64,000 nucleotides of DNA from NCBI GenBank assembly GCA_963576735.1, contig OY755184.1, positions 7,316,001 through 7,380,000 of the forward strand. The letters run 5' to 3'. Source of the DNA: Bedellia somnulentella (taxonomy: Eukaryota; Arthropoda; Insecta; Lepidoptera; Bedelliidae). Made by a program: the position numbers and the translations under genes. Shown in pieces: positions 44,880 through 57,252 of this stretch. Numbering within the stretch: position 1 is the first letter of the stretch; every line of letters begins with the position of its first letter. The notes below the pieces were generated by a model. That model did no database searches, was not told where the DNA came from, and was given only the letters and a program-made list of their open reading frames with translations.

Positions 44880-45516
44880 ATTAATAACTTGAAAGTAAAT
44901 TTCTACACATTCAGTCAAAAAACTGCCATAGTTTCATAACAATCATAAGAATCCAACTTCCTAATGAAATGAGTAAATCATAGAAACGGCGTCTTTATTA
45001 AACTACCCGCAATACCAAAGAAACTCCTAAATGAGTTGGTGATTTATTGTTCTAGTAAAACTGGTAGTGTTTAGTGCAACGGGTTTGACTCGGTGTTATC
45101 AGACCTTAACTTTGTTACTTTAACAAGTTCTCCATTCCTTAGTTTTGGGGTCGCAACCACATCGTTATGAGTAAAATTTTCAAATAACTTAAGATATATG
45201 TGTTTCATTTAATGTAACAAGAAAGAAAGAGAAAGAAATGGAATGGTTTTAAGATTCTTGATTGTAAAGTAACTGTTTGGTAGATCTTATCGAAAGTTGG
45301 AGCTCTTCATCATTGTGTCGAACTCTGATAAAAGTGGTAAACTACAGGCGTTTTATAAACTTCATAGTGTTTTCGGCGGACTTGTTTCACAAGATTTATT
45401 TCATGACCAGAATAATGTTTTAATAAATGAAGCCGTTAACTTACAAACAAATTGTGTTTTCAAGCACGCAGCAGACACTATGCTCATAAAACTACTATAA
45501 CGTGTCTGAATAAAAC
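44880..45516. other. No recognised feature
   Basis: Anonymous. Frame 45297-45500 (67 codons) is unsupported. Confidence 0.35.
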
Positions 45517-45991
45517 GTAGGTTATGGTTAACCTACTGTTTTCTTAACAATAAAAGATGACGATTCATTACGACACATATATAATTTTGTTCAGTCAAAA
45601 AAATCAGTAATCATGAGTAAAATTCATACCTTTACAGACAAAGTTCCACTTCTTAAAATAATCTCTCAAACGCTCATTTCCTAGAGATAGAATGAATTAG
45701 CGTTTTTTTATCTTTAGGGTTCTCCAAAATGGTATAAGGGACTTTATTACTAAACTATCCCTGTTTGGATGTCTGTGTTCTGGCATTTATTATTTTAATA
45801 ACATAAATAGTTCTTCTCAATTTAGTTTAATAATGTCAAACTAGCGTTTTGTTTTGTCGCATAGAAAATCTATACTATAATAAGACTGTAACGAGGTCAA
45901 AACTGTACATTGACGAAAAAAAAATAATAAAAACCTGTGGAATATGTTTTATTTTCGATACTGAAGCCAAATTTGCTATTTTTGAAAAAAA

Positions 45992-46026
<35 letters not shown>

Positions 46027-46793
46027 ATGTCCGTTCATCACGTTAATTCTACCGGACCGATCTTGATTAAATTTGGCATGAATGTAGGTTATACACCTAG
46101 CCAACATATAGAATATAATTTATCCCGGATTTCGCAAGGGTTCCCACAGGAGCATAAAAAAACATAACTTTTATGTGGTTCCCCATATTTACACGATTAA
46201 TTTTTTCATAGACCGACTTTATCGGACTCTTCATTAATAGTCTATTTGGAAAAAATAAGGGTTTCATCCATTTTCATCAAAATAATTGTCCATTTAATTG
46301 TTTCTCAATAGTATGACTACTAGATATATACTATATCCCAAATTTGAGACTTACACTAATGTCTGCGTGGCGTAGCGGTATACCGTTTGGTACACACTAA
46401 GTACGAAGGGACCCAGGTTCGAATCCCGGGTGGTCAATGTCTTTTTGCGTATTTTTTTTGCTTTTGTGTTAGGTTAGAATAATGGGATGCACTAATCCTT
46501 CTTTTTCACACTCAACTAAGCGAATATGTATGAATAAAGATAATTGAAAGCATATTGTATGAATTTTGCGTATTCATTTGGTAGGTTTGAGAATATGTTT
46601 ATAACTTTTGTTTATTTAACTATTTTTAACTAATATTCTCATAGATATATTATACTTTACTTACGCATAAATTAATATTCTGTTTAAGCCTCAGAATGCA
46701 TAGTTTGTTTGTAAATAAAAGTAAATATCTCAATTTTAATTCAGTACCGCCATCTATTGGCCAGCCTCAGAATGCATAGTTTGTAAATAATAT
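45517..46793 (+). repeat. 1.28-kb tandem unit 1
   Basis: Starts gtaggttatggttaacctac and repeats at 46794 with a 1277-bp period and very few differences. It contains a Helitron-like 5' end (TCTATACTATAATAAGAC at 45869) followed by (TGTC)n and an S4 tRNA-like head. Short frames over the TGTC run are translated microsatellite. Confidence 0.92.
46361..46437 (+). mobile_element. S4 tRNA-like head, unit 1
   Basis: GTGGCGTAGCGGTATACC (A-box side) and GGTTCGAATCC (perfect B box). Arms do not give a standard cloverleaf, so this is tRNA-derived, not a tRNA gene. Confidence 0.65.
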
Positions 46794-47268
46794 GTAGGTT
46801 ATGGTTAACCTACTGTTTTCTTAACAATAAAAGATGACGATTCATTACGACACATATATAATTTTGTTCAGTCAAAAAAATCAGTAATCATGAGTAAAAT
46901 TCATACCTTTACAGACAAAGTTCCACTTCTTAAAATAATCTCTCAAACGCTCATTTCCTAGAGATAGAATGAATTAGCGTTTTTTTATCTTTAGGGTTCT
47001 CCAAAATGGTATAAGGGACTTTATTACTAAACTATCCCTGTTTGGATGTCTGTGTTCTGGCATTTATTATTTTAATAACATAAATAGTTCTTCTCAATTT
47101 AGTTTAATAATGTCAAACTAGCGTTTTGTTTTGTCGCATAGAAAATCTATACTATAATAAGACTGTAACGAGGTCAAAACTGTACATTGACGAAAAAAAA
47201 ATAATAAAAACCTGTGGAATATGTTTTATTTTCGATACTGAAGCCAAATTTGCTATTTTTGAAAAAAA

Positions 47269-47299
<31 letters not shown>

Positions 47300-48053
47300 A
47301 TGTCCGTTCATCACGTTAATTCTACCGGACCGATCTTGATTAAATTTGGCATGAATGTAGGTTATACACCTAGCCAACATATAGAATATAATTTATCCCG
47401 GATTTCGCAAGGGTTCCCACAGGAGCATAAAAAAACATAACTTTTATGTGGTTCCCCATATTTACACGATTAATTTTTTCATAGACCGACTTTATCGGAC
47501 TCTTCATTAATAGTCTATTTGGAAAAAATAAGGGTTTCATCCATTTTCATCAAAATAATTGTCCATTTAATTGTTTCTCAATAGTATGACTACTAGATAT
47601 ATACTATATCCCAAATTTGAGACTTACACTAATGTCTGCGTGGCGTAGCGGTATACCGTTTGGTACACACTAAGTACGAAGGGACCCAGGTTCGAATCCC
47701 GGGTGGTCAATGTCTTTTTGCGTATTTTTTTGCTTTTGTGTTAGGTTAGAATAATGGGATGCACTAATCCTTTTTTTTCACACTCAACTAAGCGAATATG
47801 TATGAATAAAGATAATTGAAAGCATATTGTATGAATTTTGCGTATTCATTTGGTAGGTTTGAGAATATGTTTATAACTTTTGTTTATTTAACTATTTTTA
47901 ACTAATATTCTCATAGATATATTATACTTTACTTACGCATAAATTAATATTCTGTTTAAGCCTCAGAATGCATAGTTTGTAAATAATAGTAAATAACTCA
48001 ATTTTAATTCAGTACCGCCATCTATTGGCCGATGATTGTAATCTCTTGATAAT
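46794..48053 (+). repeat. 1.28-kb tandem unit 2
   Basis: Near-identical to 45517-46793, with fewer TGTC units and a gap near the end. The junction carries a second copy of gcctcagaatgcatagtttg (46683 and 46764 in unit 1), so the join is not a simple crossover. Confidence 0.92.
47634..47710 (+). mobile_element. S4 tRNA-like head, unit 2
   Basis: Same as 46361-46437. Confidence 0.65.
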
Positions 48054-48072
48054 GAATACATCACCAACTTAT

Positions 48073-48784
48073 TGCTCCCCATATTTACACGATTAATTTT
48101 TTCATCGACCGACTTTATCAGACTCTTCATTAATAGTGTTTTGAAAAAAATAAGGGTTTATTCCATTTTCATCAAAATAAATGTCCATTTAATGAATTGC
48201 TGTGTAATGTCGGCTTAGAATAACACTTCACCATTTCTTCCGGTGGGTGTACGTAAGAGCCGACTAACGGTATTGGGGCTTTTAAGGTATTTTTGGGCGA
48301 TGTGGTTGGAGACCCATCACCAACAACCTTTATTTCACTATCTTTTCCCGACGCAACTTCCAAAAATGGCTGAGGAACTTCAAGTTTCTTAGCTCTGGCT
48401 ACCCCTTCTTGGGATTTATAGCCGTGAGTATATGTATGTATGTATTTAATTGTTTGTCAATAGTATGGCTACTAGATATATACCATATCACAAATTTGAC
48501 ATCATTACTAATGTTTTTGTGGCGTAGCTGTATACCGATTGGTTAAATCTAAACTAAGGGATGACCCAGGTTCTAATCCCGGGTGATTAAAATCTTTTTG
48601 AGACTTTTTTGCTTTTGTGTTAGGTTAGAATAATAGGATGCACTAATTCTTCTTTTTCACATTCAACTATGCGAATATGTATGAATAAAGATAATTGAAA
48701 GTATATTGTATGAATTTTGCGTATTCATTTGGTATGTTTGAGAATATGTTTATAGCTTTTGTTTTTTTAACTATTTTCTATAAA
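48073..48784 (+). repeat. Older, diverged third unit interrupted by S1
   Basis: From ccccatatttacacgattaa it follows the second half of units 1 and 2 with many substitutions. An S1 lies at 48194-48443 and a worn S4 head at 48515-48588 (gtggcgtagctgtataccga, ggttctaatccc). Confidence 0.85.
48187..48450 (+). mobile_element. S1, full length, with empty sites in the neighbouring units
   Basis: Body about 48194-48443, flanked by ATTTAAT (48187-48193 and 48444-48450). Units 1 and 2 read gtccatttaattgtttctca without it. Confidence 0.92.
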
Positions 48785-49150
48785 ATGGTTTGTTTCATGA
48801 TTCGTATGAACAATTAAAAAGGTTTTTTGGAACTCATCCCCTAAGGGATTGAAATATAGTATACAGATTTTTGATCTATAAATATACTGTATTAGAAATT
48901 TGAAACTTGATCTGATTGACTGATGTAACCACTACAAAAAGGAATTTATAAAATTCATCCATCAATCAATCATGACTATATACTAACGGCTATAAATCCC
49001 AAAAAAGGGTAGCCTCAGCTTCAGAGATAGTAATTCTCTATCCACTTTTGGAAGTTGAATGGGGAAAAGGTAGTCAAATGGGTCTCCAACTGCATCGCCC
49101 AACAATCACTTAAAAATATTTCTTTCCTTTTTATTTTATTTATGGTTGTG
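48785..49150 (+). mobile_element. Helitron fragment with embedded S1
   Basis: aaaatggtttgtttcatgat to caatcacttaaaaat follows 49390-49710 but lacks both termini. The S1 part is 48985-49120 (minus). Confidence 0.65.
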
Positions 49151-49313
49151 AGTATATTATGTATAAACTTTTAATACTTTACCTCTTCATTTACATGAAA
49201 AATATTTGTGGAAGTATTGACGAAGTATGTTGGAGTTTCCTACTGATTCAACTAGATGGCGCTGTACATTGATTTATTGTATTAATGTTCAAGCGATAGT
49301 GGTATAAGTTTTA

Positions 49314-49849
49314 TCTATCTATATACTACTGGATAGTATTCATTCATACTTACCGAAGATATTCTTATTTCTGAACATAGAAACTTGGTACAAAATGGTT
49401 TGTTTCATGATTTTTCTGAACAATTAAAAAGGATTTTGTGAAATAGCAAATGAAAGTTAATATAGAGATTTTTGTAATTTATTTATCTAGAAACATAATA
49501 CATGGTGCGATTGAATTTATGAAATTCATCTATCCATCATTAATGAGTATATATTAACGGGCATAAATCTCATAAAAGGGTAGCCATAGCTTCAGAGATA
49601 GTAATTCTTCATCCACTTTTGGAAATAGATTAGGGAAAAGACAGTTAAATAAGGGTTGTTAGTGATGGGTTACCAACTGCATCGCCCAACAATCACTTAA
49701 AAAGCTTCAATGTCCTTTATATTCTTTACAACGCCCGCGGGAATATAAATATAAAAAAACAGAAGTTGTGATAGTGTTTAGGTGTTTTGGATGTAAAGCG
49801 GATGCAAAAAATGTAGTCCACGCGGATGAAGTCGCGGGCAAAAAGCTAG
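49314..49849 (+). mobile_element. Short Helitron (536 bp) carrying S1
   Basis: 5' TCTATCTATATACTACTGG at 49314, 3' hairpin ccacgcggatgaagtcgcgg then gcaaaaag and CTAG ending at 49849, host A and T outside. S1 part 49548-49735 (minus). Confidence 0.75.
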
Positions 49850-50303
49850 TCTTTTATAAAGTAAAAATATGACCCAAAATTGTACAAACCATTTTTTGAA
49901 AAAATGAAAAAAGTTAATGTAAAGAGTTTTTTTGTTGCTTCTTCTCTTTACGAACACCTTCCGAAGCAACGAACTAATGATAAATTTAAAAAAATTGACG
50001 TTCAAAAATTGTTAGTTGTTAACTTAATTTTGAAAAATAAACTTTTTGACTTTTTTTTTACTTTTGAGTTTTTTTTTCTAAAATAAATAGGTTAAATTAT
50101 GTAGTGGTGGCCATTGAATCCTACTTATTTTTCCACAATTTCACTGTTATTTAAGTTAAGTTACTGTATTATGTCAGCTTGCACAAATACTATCAACAAC
50201 GTGGCGATTAGTCGCTTTGAGTGTGTTTAGCTTATGTAGTACATATATGGGGTTTTGTATGAGGTAACTAGGGGTATTCACGGTTTTATTAAAGTAACTA
50301 TAT
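49850..50303. other. No recognised feature
   Basis: AT-rich; frames on both strands at 49778-50086 are low-complexity. Confidence 0.35.
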
Positions 50304-50530
50304 AGTGTCGGATTAGAACAGTACTTCCCCATTTTATCCCATGGGTGATTGTAAGAGGCGACTAAGGGTATCGGGACTTTTTAAGGGATTTTAAGGCAAT
50401 GCGATTGGACCCATCACCTAAAACATTTATTTAACATCATTCACCCACTCAGCTTTCAAAAGTGGTTTAAGAATTTCCAGATTCTGAAGCTTTTTCTACA
50501 CTTTTCAGGGATTTATAGCCGTGTTTGTAT
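50304..50530 (+). mobile_element. S1, diverged
   Basis: tatagtgtcggattagaaca to gggatttatagccgtgtttg; tail lost. Confidence 0.8.
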
Positions 50531-51002
50531 GTATTAAAGTAAAGTGATTGACTATTTTTCACTCGACTTTTTAAAGTTTCATATATTTCTCATCTCTAGG
50601 TACCTCTGCTTTAGTATTTAAAGCGTGAGTGTATAGGAATCAGTTTAAATGGAACACGAGCTAAATGTTAAGTATATTGCAAATGGAGAGGGTTGATCTT
50701 TTACAACCTCTGCAGAATAGTAAATGCGCAACGTTGTAAGAAGGTTTGCAACGACATTAAATATGATTCAGATTCTGAATTTCAAAATAACTCGAATTGT
50801 AGAAGAAAGATAACAGTTTATGAGTGTACTCGTTTAGTTTAAACCACTGACTGTTATTAGATTTAGACAATAACTAGGCTTTCTAAAAATAATGTCGTTA
50901 CTTCTGTACTAATATTTATAGAGGTAAAATTTATTATGGAATACCATGAATTACTTTGAGATTTAATCGGTTGACCTAATGATGAAAATATTTTGCTAGT
51001 AG
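50531..51002. other. No recognised feature
   Basis: Anonymous. Confidence 0.35.
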
Positions 51003-51331
51003 TAACACAAACGTAAACGCCGTACATCCCCGAAGGGGTTGGCAGAGGCAATAATGCTTCTGAACATCACGTGTCATTTTCACCTGGTGTTCAGAGTACC
51101 CACATTTTACTAGGACAGTGTACTCACGTGATAGAGGGCACGTCTATCGTCATTTTGTACGAATACATTGTCATGTGGGTTTCTTCACGATGTTTTCACT
51201 CGTCGTTATCAATCATGATAAATTAACCACAAAAATGTCTTTAGAAAAGAAATTGGTGTAAGCCCGACCCGGGATTTGAACTCTCAAGGTCTGCACGATA
51301 AGCGGTGTTCTACCTACCACTGGGCTATCAA
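51003..51331 (-). mobile_element. S2, old complete copy
   Basis: taaacgccgtacatccccga to ctaccactgggctatcaagt. It has about 10 percent differences and several small deletions. Confidence 0.85.
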
Positions 51332-51390
51332 GTACGCTATTAGGAAGTGGCACTCAATCAGATAATGCTAAACTGCATAGGGGATAAAAC

Positions 51391-51752
51391 AACCGTGATA
51401 GCCCAGTGGGTAGAACACTCGGTTATCGTGCAAACGACTAGTGTTCAAATCCTGGGTCGGGCCTACACCAATTTGTCTTTTCTAAAGACATATGTGTGGT
51501 TAATTTATCATGGTTGTTAACGGTGAGGGAAAACATCGTGAGGAAACCCACATGGCTGAGTTGTACTTAGTCATGTGACAGTGTATTCGTACAAAACGGC
51601 GATAGGCCTGACCCCTATCACGTGGGTACACTGTCCATGCAAAACGTGGGTACTCTGAACACCAGGTGACAAAGTCACGTGATGTTCAGAAGTATTAGTA
51701 CCTCTGCCAACCCCTTCGGGGATATTCGGCGTGAACGTTTATGTTATGTTAT
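51391..51752 (+). mobile_element. S2, complete young copy
   Basis: aaccgtgatagcccagtggg to gtgaacgtttatgttatgtt. Lies 60 bp from the older S2 in the opposite orientation. gcatagggg / gcataaggg on the two sides is a probable target duplication. Confidence 0.93.
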
Positions 51753-52734
51753 GCATAAGGGGTAGGCAGTGATTTAAGAAACCTTAGATATTTGAAATAT
51801 AATTATACCTATGTGAAATTGGAGCGGTTCTATAGTATATTTTTAAGGTGCATAAACACAAAACTCAGTATAGTACTCCCTTCATCACGATAAACTTTAT
51901 TGGAATAAGTCGGGCTTTAGAAAAGAGCATTCATATGGAAATGTTTTATTTAATTTCCCGTCAGCAGTACATGAAACGTGTCATAAACGCTTAACAATGC
52001 GAGAAAGAGCTGTAAATTATAATTTACTTGCTGAATAACTCGAATAGGAAAATATAACAGTCTCCTTACCAAACTCAGGCGATATTTAATTTAATTTGGC
52101 TGAGAGGTTCGCTTGATTATAAATTTATGTAAGGGCTGGCGTTAGGTCTGGATAGATCCTGCTTGTTATTCGGCAGGCGTGCAATTTATCGACTCGGCTT
52201 GATGAGGAGGTTGACATCGGATTGTATGTGTGTGTGTGTGTGACCCGACCTTGCTTCACGTACCCTTTAAGATGTCGACTATATCGTACATATGTTGCGT
52301 GCAATTCACGTATAAGCTGCTTTGAATTGATTATTTTATTCATGCATGAAATCTCAAAGGATCAAGAACACAGCTTTATAATTGAGATTTGGAATACTTG
52401 GAAGTGGAATTTCTTAGTATTTGGATTTTGGTATGGATTTCGGATTACTTGGAATATTACATTACATGCCTAGTATATGTAAAATATTTGCAAGTATATG
52501 TTTTATATATATAAGCCATACCACAAAGTATGTTCAGTTGGGGTAAACTGTTAAATATTCATTTATTTATTGAGACGAAACCAGAGTAAAACTTTTTTAA
52601 ATAAACCTGACCACCAAATTATATTCACATATCCCTGAAATTACACACCATCTCAAAAAATTTGCTTAACAGTCACGGTGAAAAAAACGCGGTTATGATT
52701 AGTTTCTGAAAAAAAAATTATAATGGTTTGACAA
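51753..52734. other. No recognised feature; short (TG)n
   Basis: A gtgtgtgtgtgtg run near 52226-52241. The small frames around it (52125-52473) are unsupported. Confidence 0.35.
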
Positions 52735-53007
52735 AATCTTTATAGAATACATACATACATATACTCACGCCTATGAATCCCTTGAAGGGGTAACCAGAGC
52801 TAGGGAATCAGAAATTCCTCAGCCACTTTTGGAAGTTGCATGGGGAAAAGATGGTGAAATAAAGGTTTTTGGTGATGGGTCTCCAACCGCATCGCCCAAG
52901 AATTCCTTAAAAGCCCCAATACCGTTAGTCGCCTCTTACGTACACCCAAAGGAAGAAATGTGGTAGTGTTATTTTAAGCCGACACTACACGGCAATCTTT
53001 ATAGAAT
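52735..53007 (-). mobile_element. S1 with 14-bp TSD
   Basis: Body 52749-52993; AATCTTTATAGAAT at 52735-52748 and 52994-53007. Confidence 0.95.
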
Positions 53008-53488
53008 CTTAGACAGAAATCACGGAATCTGGTATTGAGAAATTTATTGATATATAGTTACATTTCTAAGTATAAGAGATCTACAAATAATTGGATAGCA
53101 ACATTGTTGGCAATATAATAACTTATAGATTATATTATACAAGCGGTTGGTTACTCATCAGTCCTCACCAATCGTATTGAATTAACCACCTTTTTCCCAT
53201 TTTCCTTTCAAATGAGCTGGTACTGGTAGCTGATTGCTGGTACTGAAGTTCTGTAATCCCGTACCATACCGTAAATTTATATATTGTATTATGTATAGAA
53301 AGAACAAAATTGATTTTATAATCATGCTAATTAACTTAACATAACCGCATTTTTTTCTGAAAGAAAATTTTCTCTTTACTCATTAAAATTGGTAATTAGG
53401 GCAACCGTCTGTTTACCGCGCATTCACCTCAGAAAGTTCACGCTGCTTTTTTTACTTAATCAACAGATATTTAATTCAGTTTGTGTAA
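53008..53488. other. No recognised feature
   Basis: Anonymous. Confidence 0.35.
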
Positions 53489-53660
53489 GCTGTGTAGTAT
53501 CGGCTTAGAATCACACTACCCCATTTTTTCCTGTGGGCGTTCGTAAAAGGTGACTAAGGGTATTGGGGCTTTTTAAGTAATTTTTAGGAGATGTGGTTGG
53601 AGTCACATCATTTACTTTACAATCTTTTCCGCGCTCAACTTACAAAAGTGGCTAAGATAC
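53489..53660 (+). mobile_element. S1, 3' end missing
   Basis: agctgtgtagtatcggctta to caacttacaaaagtggctaa, then unrelated sequence. Confidence 0.75.
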
Positions 53661-53687
53661 CAGGGAAAAGTGTCATGTTTATTAATT

Positions 53688-53726
53688 TACTAATAAATAA
53701 AGAATAAATAAAGGAAAGAAAAATAT
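53688..53726 (-). mobile_element. S3 tail only
   Basis: taataaataaagaataaata and aaggaaagaaaaat match the S3 3' tail; head absent. A 5'-truncated copy shows which end is 3'. Confidence 0.75.
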
Positions 53727-53859
53727 TTAAATTTATTAGTTTATTTTATGTTTCTTTTTGATTTGCATTTTTTTAAATGTATTTAATACGGCATATACGT
53801 TAGGTCAATATGTATAATTTGTTGAATGTAACCACATACTTTTCTTTACAGAACAATAA

Positions 53860-54227
53860 TATAAACATAAATAAACGTTCACGCCGTTTATCCCCGAAGG
53901 GGTTGGCAGAGGTACCAATACTTCTGAACTCACATGGCAAGCGCCATCTAGTTTCCAGAGAAGGTACCCACGTTTTGCTTAGACAGTGTACTCACGTGAT
54001 AGGGGGCAGGCCTATCGCCGTTTTTGTACGAATACACTGTCACATGACTAAGTACAACTCAGCCATGTGGGTTTCCTCACGATGTTTTCCCTCACCGTTA
54101 ACAACCATGATAAATTAACCACACATATGACTTTATAAAAGACAAATTGGTGTAGGCCCGTCCCAGGATTGGAATTCACGCCCTTCTGTTTTCGGGCGGG
54201 TGTTCTACCCACTGGACTATCATATCG
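53860..54227 (-). mobile_element. S2, complete (variant subfamily)
   Basis: ataaataaacgttcacgccg to gttctacccactggactatc, with acatggcaagcgccatctag inside. The plus-strand 102-codon frame here is a shadow of the SINE. Confidence 0.92.
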
Positions 54228-54693
54228 CTGTAGAACAATAATACTCCAAGATTATACTATATTATACTATCTGTGGTGATGGGATTTTATGAACCATATT
54301 TAGAAATTATATAAAACGTTTTTTATCTATAGCCGTGAACTTAAATAAAGTGTATGTATGTAACAGTATTTTATGAACGATATTAAGAAATTAAAATTGA
54401 CTTGAAATAATGATTAACAAAACACAGGATTTTAGAACATTTTGAACATCATTAATGTACAAATTAACAAATTCATAAATATATTCGTGTTTTACTAATG
54501 AGAATTCCCGATTACACTACCGGGACCATTGTTTTCATATGCAACAGCTTTTACATGGTGCTAAATGTATTTTAACGATACCCTTGTTGCGCACCAGTAA
54601 TTATCAAATTCTAAATACATTCCCTAATAATGCAAATATAAATTATTGTAGTTTTTATCATATACACTCAAATAAAAAAAAATACATAAAATC
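54228..54693. other. No recognised feature
   Basis: Anonymous; ends with an A-run before S1. Confidence 0.35.
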
Positions 54694-54930
54694 ATATACT
54701 CGCGGCTATAAATCCCAAAAAGGGGTAGCCAGAGCTTCAGAATACGAAATTCCTCAGTCACTTTTGGAAGTTAAGAGGGGAAAAGATTGTAAAATAAAGT
54801 TTCTTGGTAATAGGTCTTCCGCCGCATCGCAAAAAAAATCACTTATAAAAGCTCTAATCCCTAAGCTGTTTCTAGCGAACACCAGCAGCAATGGAGTTGT
54901 GCTATTCTAAGTCTACACTACACAGCTATT
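54694..54930 (-). mobile_element. S1, diverged
   Basis: atactcgcggctataaatcc to gtctacactacacagct. The 123-codon frame across it is a shadow. Confidence 0.85.
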
Positions 54931-55485
54931 TTTACATTATTTTAATTGTGAAACAATACATTGCCTAACCAATAAAGATTAGGTTGGTCCAAATACACTT
55001 GAAAGTAATATATAAGAATCGTTGAATTTCAACATAAATATAGCATATTTATTTCAACGTAAAAAAAGCCTTAACGCTTCTAGTTTGTATTTAATGTTGA
55101 ACGAACACGATAAGACGAAAACGGTTTACCCAAAGATTTACGGAGCTAAGTTTTTATCGCCTTAATATTCATAAATAAACATCATAATTCTCCGAATGCT
55201 CATTAAAAAAGCTCTTTAAGGTTATTTAAAATGCTATAAATGAAATAAAGTTTTACTGCTAAATGAAGTAGAAAGATTTATGAATCCAATACGGTTTTCC
55301 ATCAAAAATTATATTATGAAACCAGCGGACGAAAACCAGTACTTAAAACGTAGTTCGGTTTACGATGTTTGAGTTTCCAATTCGTTGATTTAATTGATTT
55401 ATTTAAGTGGAGGTAATTAAACAAGAGATGATATCAAGTATGGACAATAATAACGATACTGTAGATAACTGAAATTATGCACACA
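54931..55485. other. No recognised feature
   Basis: Anonymous. Confidence 0.35.
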
Positions 55486-55942
55486 TACACATATAAACTC
55501 ACAGATATAGATCCCAAAAATTTGGAATTTGATAGAGATCAAGATGGTAGAAATAAAGTATCGTTGGTGTCTACAACCACATTGCCCAAAAACCCCTTAA
55601 AAAACATATATACATACATATACTCACGGTTATAAATCCCTTGAAGGGATCGCCAGAGCTAGGGATTCAGACATTTCTCAGCCACTTTTAGAAGTTGCCT
55701 AGGGGGAAAGATGGTGAAATGAAGGTTGTTGGTGATGGGTCTCCAACCACATCCCCCAAAAATCTCTTAAAAGCCCCAAAACCGTTAGTCGCCTCTTACG
55801 TACACCCACCGGAAGAAATGGGGTAGTGCTATTCTAAGCCGACACTACACAGCATCTTAAAGAAGCACCATACAATTAGTCGCTTCTTACGACACCCGTG
55901 GGTTGAAAGGGGTAACGACATTCTAAGCCGGCACTATACGGC
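55486..55942 (-). mobile_element. S1 (older subtype) split by another S1
   Basis: Outer halves are 55486-55605 and 55854-55942, the latter with cccgtgggttgaaaggggta and ccggcactatacggc. CTTAAA on both sides of the inner element fits the target duplication. Confidence 0.85.
55606..55853 (-). mobile_element. S1 nested in S1
   Basis: Complete younger subtype: tatactcacggttataaatc to ccgacactacacagc. Confidence 0.9.
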
Positions 55943-56213
55943 ATATATTATGTTATTAACTCTAAATTATATTATTGAAATAAAAAATATATTGGTGAAT
56001 GTAGTTAGTAGATTTATTTAAGTATATTCCATCATAGGCTTTTAGGCGTCATATCATTTAGAACACTGAATATTGGATAGTGCTAATTTTCATACATTTA
56101 GTTGTTTTACAGACAGTACAAGATTATATTGAAGCAAGTTATGTTTGAAACTGTATTAATTAACTCGTCAATATTATGTTCACTCCTATTAATGTGAAAG
56201 ATGAAGAAGATCC

Positions 56214-56463
56214 GTGTAGTGTCGTCTTCGAATATCACTATCTCATTTCTACTAGTGGGTGATCGTTAGAGGCGATTAAGGGTGTAGGGGCTTTTGAAGT
56301 GATTTTTGGACGATCTGATTGGAGAACCGTCACCAACAATTGTTTATTATTACCATCTTTCCCCACACAACTTCCAAAAGCGGCTGAGTAATTTCTCATT
56401 CCAAGCTCTGGCTACTCCGTTGCTACTCCGTTTAAGGATATACAGCCGTGAGTATAGGTATAT
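56214..56463 (+). mobile_element. S1, diverged full length
   Basis: gtgtagtgtcgtcttcgaat to tatacagccgtgagtatagg, with a small duplication ctactccgttg near the 3' end. Confidence 0.85.
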
Positions 56464-57057
56464 ATGTATAAAGTATATACATATGTATAAATAAGAAAGA
56501 TGTGTTATGATCAAGATCAGGATGTTCTTTCTTTTTTTTTCTTTCTTTCATCAGCAAATAACACTATAAATAAGAACGGCAAATCATAACTACATACATA
56601 AAACCCAAATCGGCGTATAGATCGCTGTATACAAACTCGACCATGTAGCTTTACAATTGGTCAGTGGACTGAGTCTCTCGCTTGCGACTCATATATATGT
56701 CATTCCTGACAATTACATAACGATATGACATGGCGATGTTACAAATAGATGCTCAATGAGCCTTGCCAAAGTGTTATGAGATGGAAAACACCAGCCATGA
56801 AGATAGCGCAGTGGTAAATAATTTTATTTGTTCTTCTTAGTTTATAGATATACTCATTGAAAAGGTAAGCCAGAGTATAAAAGTCATACTACAAAGGCAT
56901 CTTTGGAGATGAGAAGGCAAATGTGATTAAATCACGTAAGTACACTGTCCAAGCAAATCGTGGGTACTCTGAACATCATGTGACAATGTTCTGTAAAAAC
57001 TGGATTTGTAAGTGACTAAAATAAAAGAGGAATTATAAAAAGAAAAAGTTATGTTTA
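56464..57057. other. Mostly anonymous; S2 scrap at about 56935-56995
   Basis: cacgtaagtacactgtccaa and gtgggtactctgaacatcat are S2 middle sequence (plus). Confidence 0.45.
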
Positions 57058-57252
57058 GCCGTGTAGTATCTTATAGCTTAGAAATGCACTTAACATTTTT
57101 TCACTGCAGTTGTACTAATAAGCGACTTAAGGTATTGAAGCATTTATTAGATTGTTGAGTATGTGGCTGGACACCCCATCACCGACCATTATTTACTTAA
57201 CAATTTTTTCCCGACTCAGCTTACGAAATTGGTTGAAAGTTCCTTAAGATGA
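57058..57252 (+). mobile_element. S1, worn, cut by the mariner
   Basis: gccgtgtagtatcttatagc to ttggttgaaagttcctt; the 3' end does not resume after the mariner. Confidence 0.65.

Noticed and set aside
45990..46027. CRISPR-like array from regular repeats
   Set aside because: Simple TGTC microsatellite without spacers; eukaryotic context.
53810..54118. 102-codon plus-strand protein (also 30847-31062)
   Set aside because: The same peptide recurs because it is the antisense translation of the S2 SINE.
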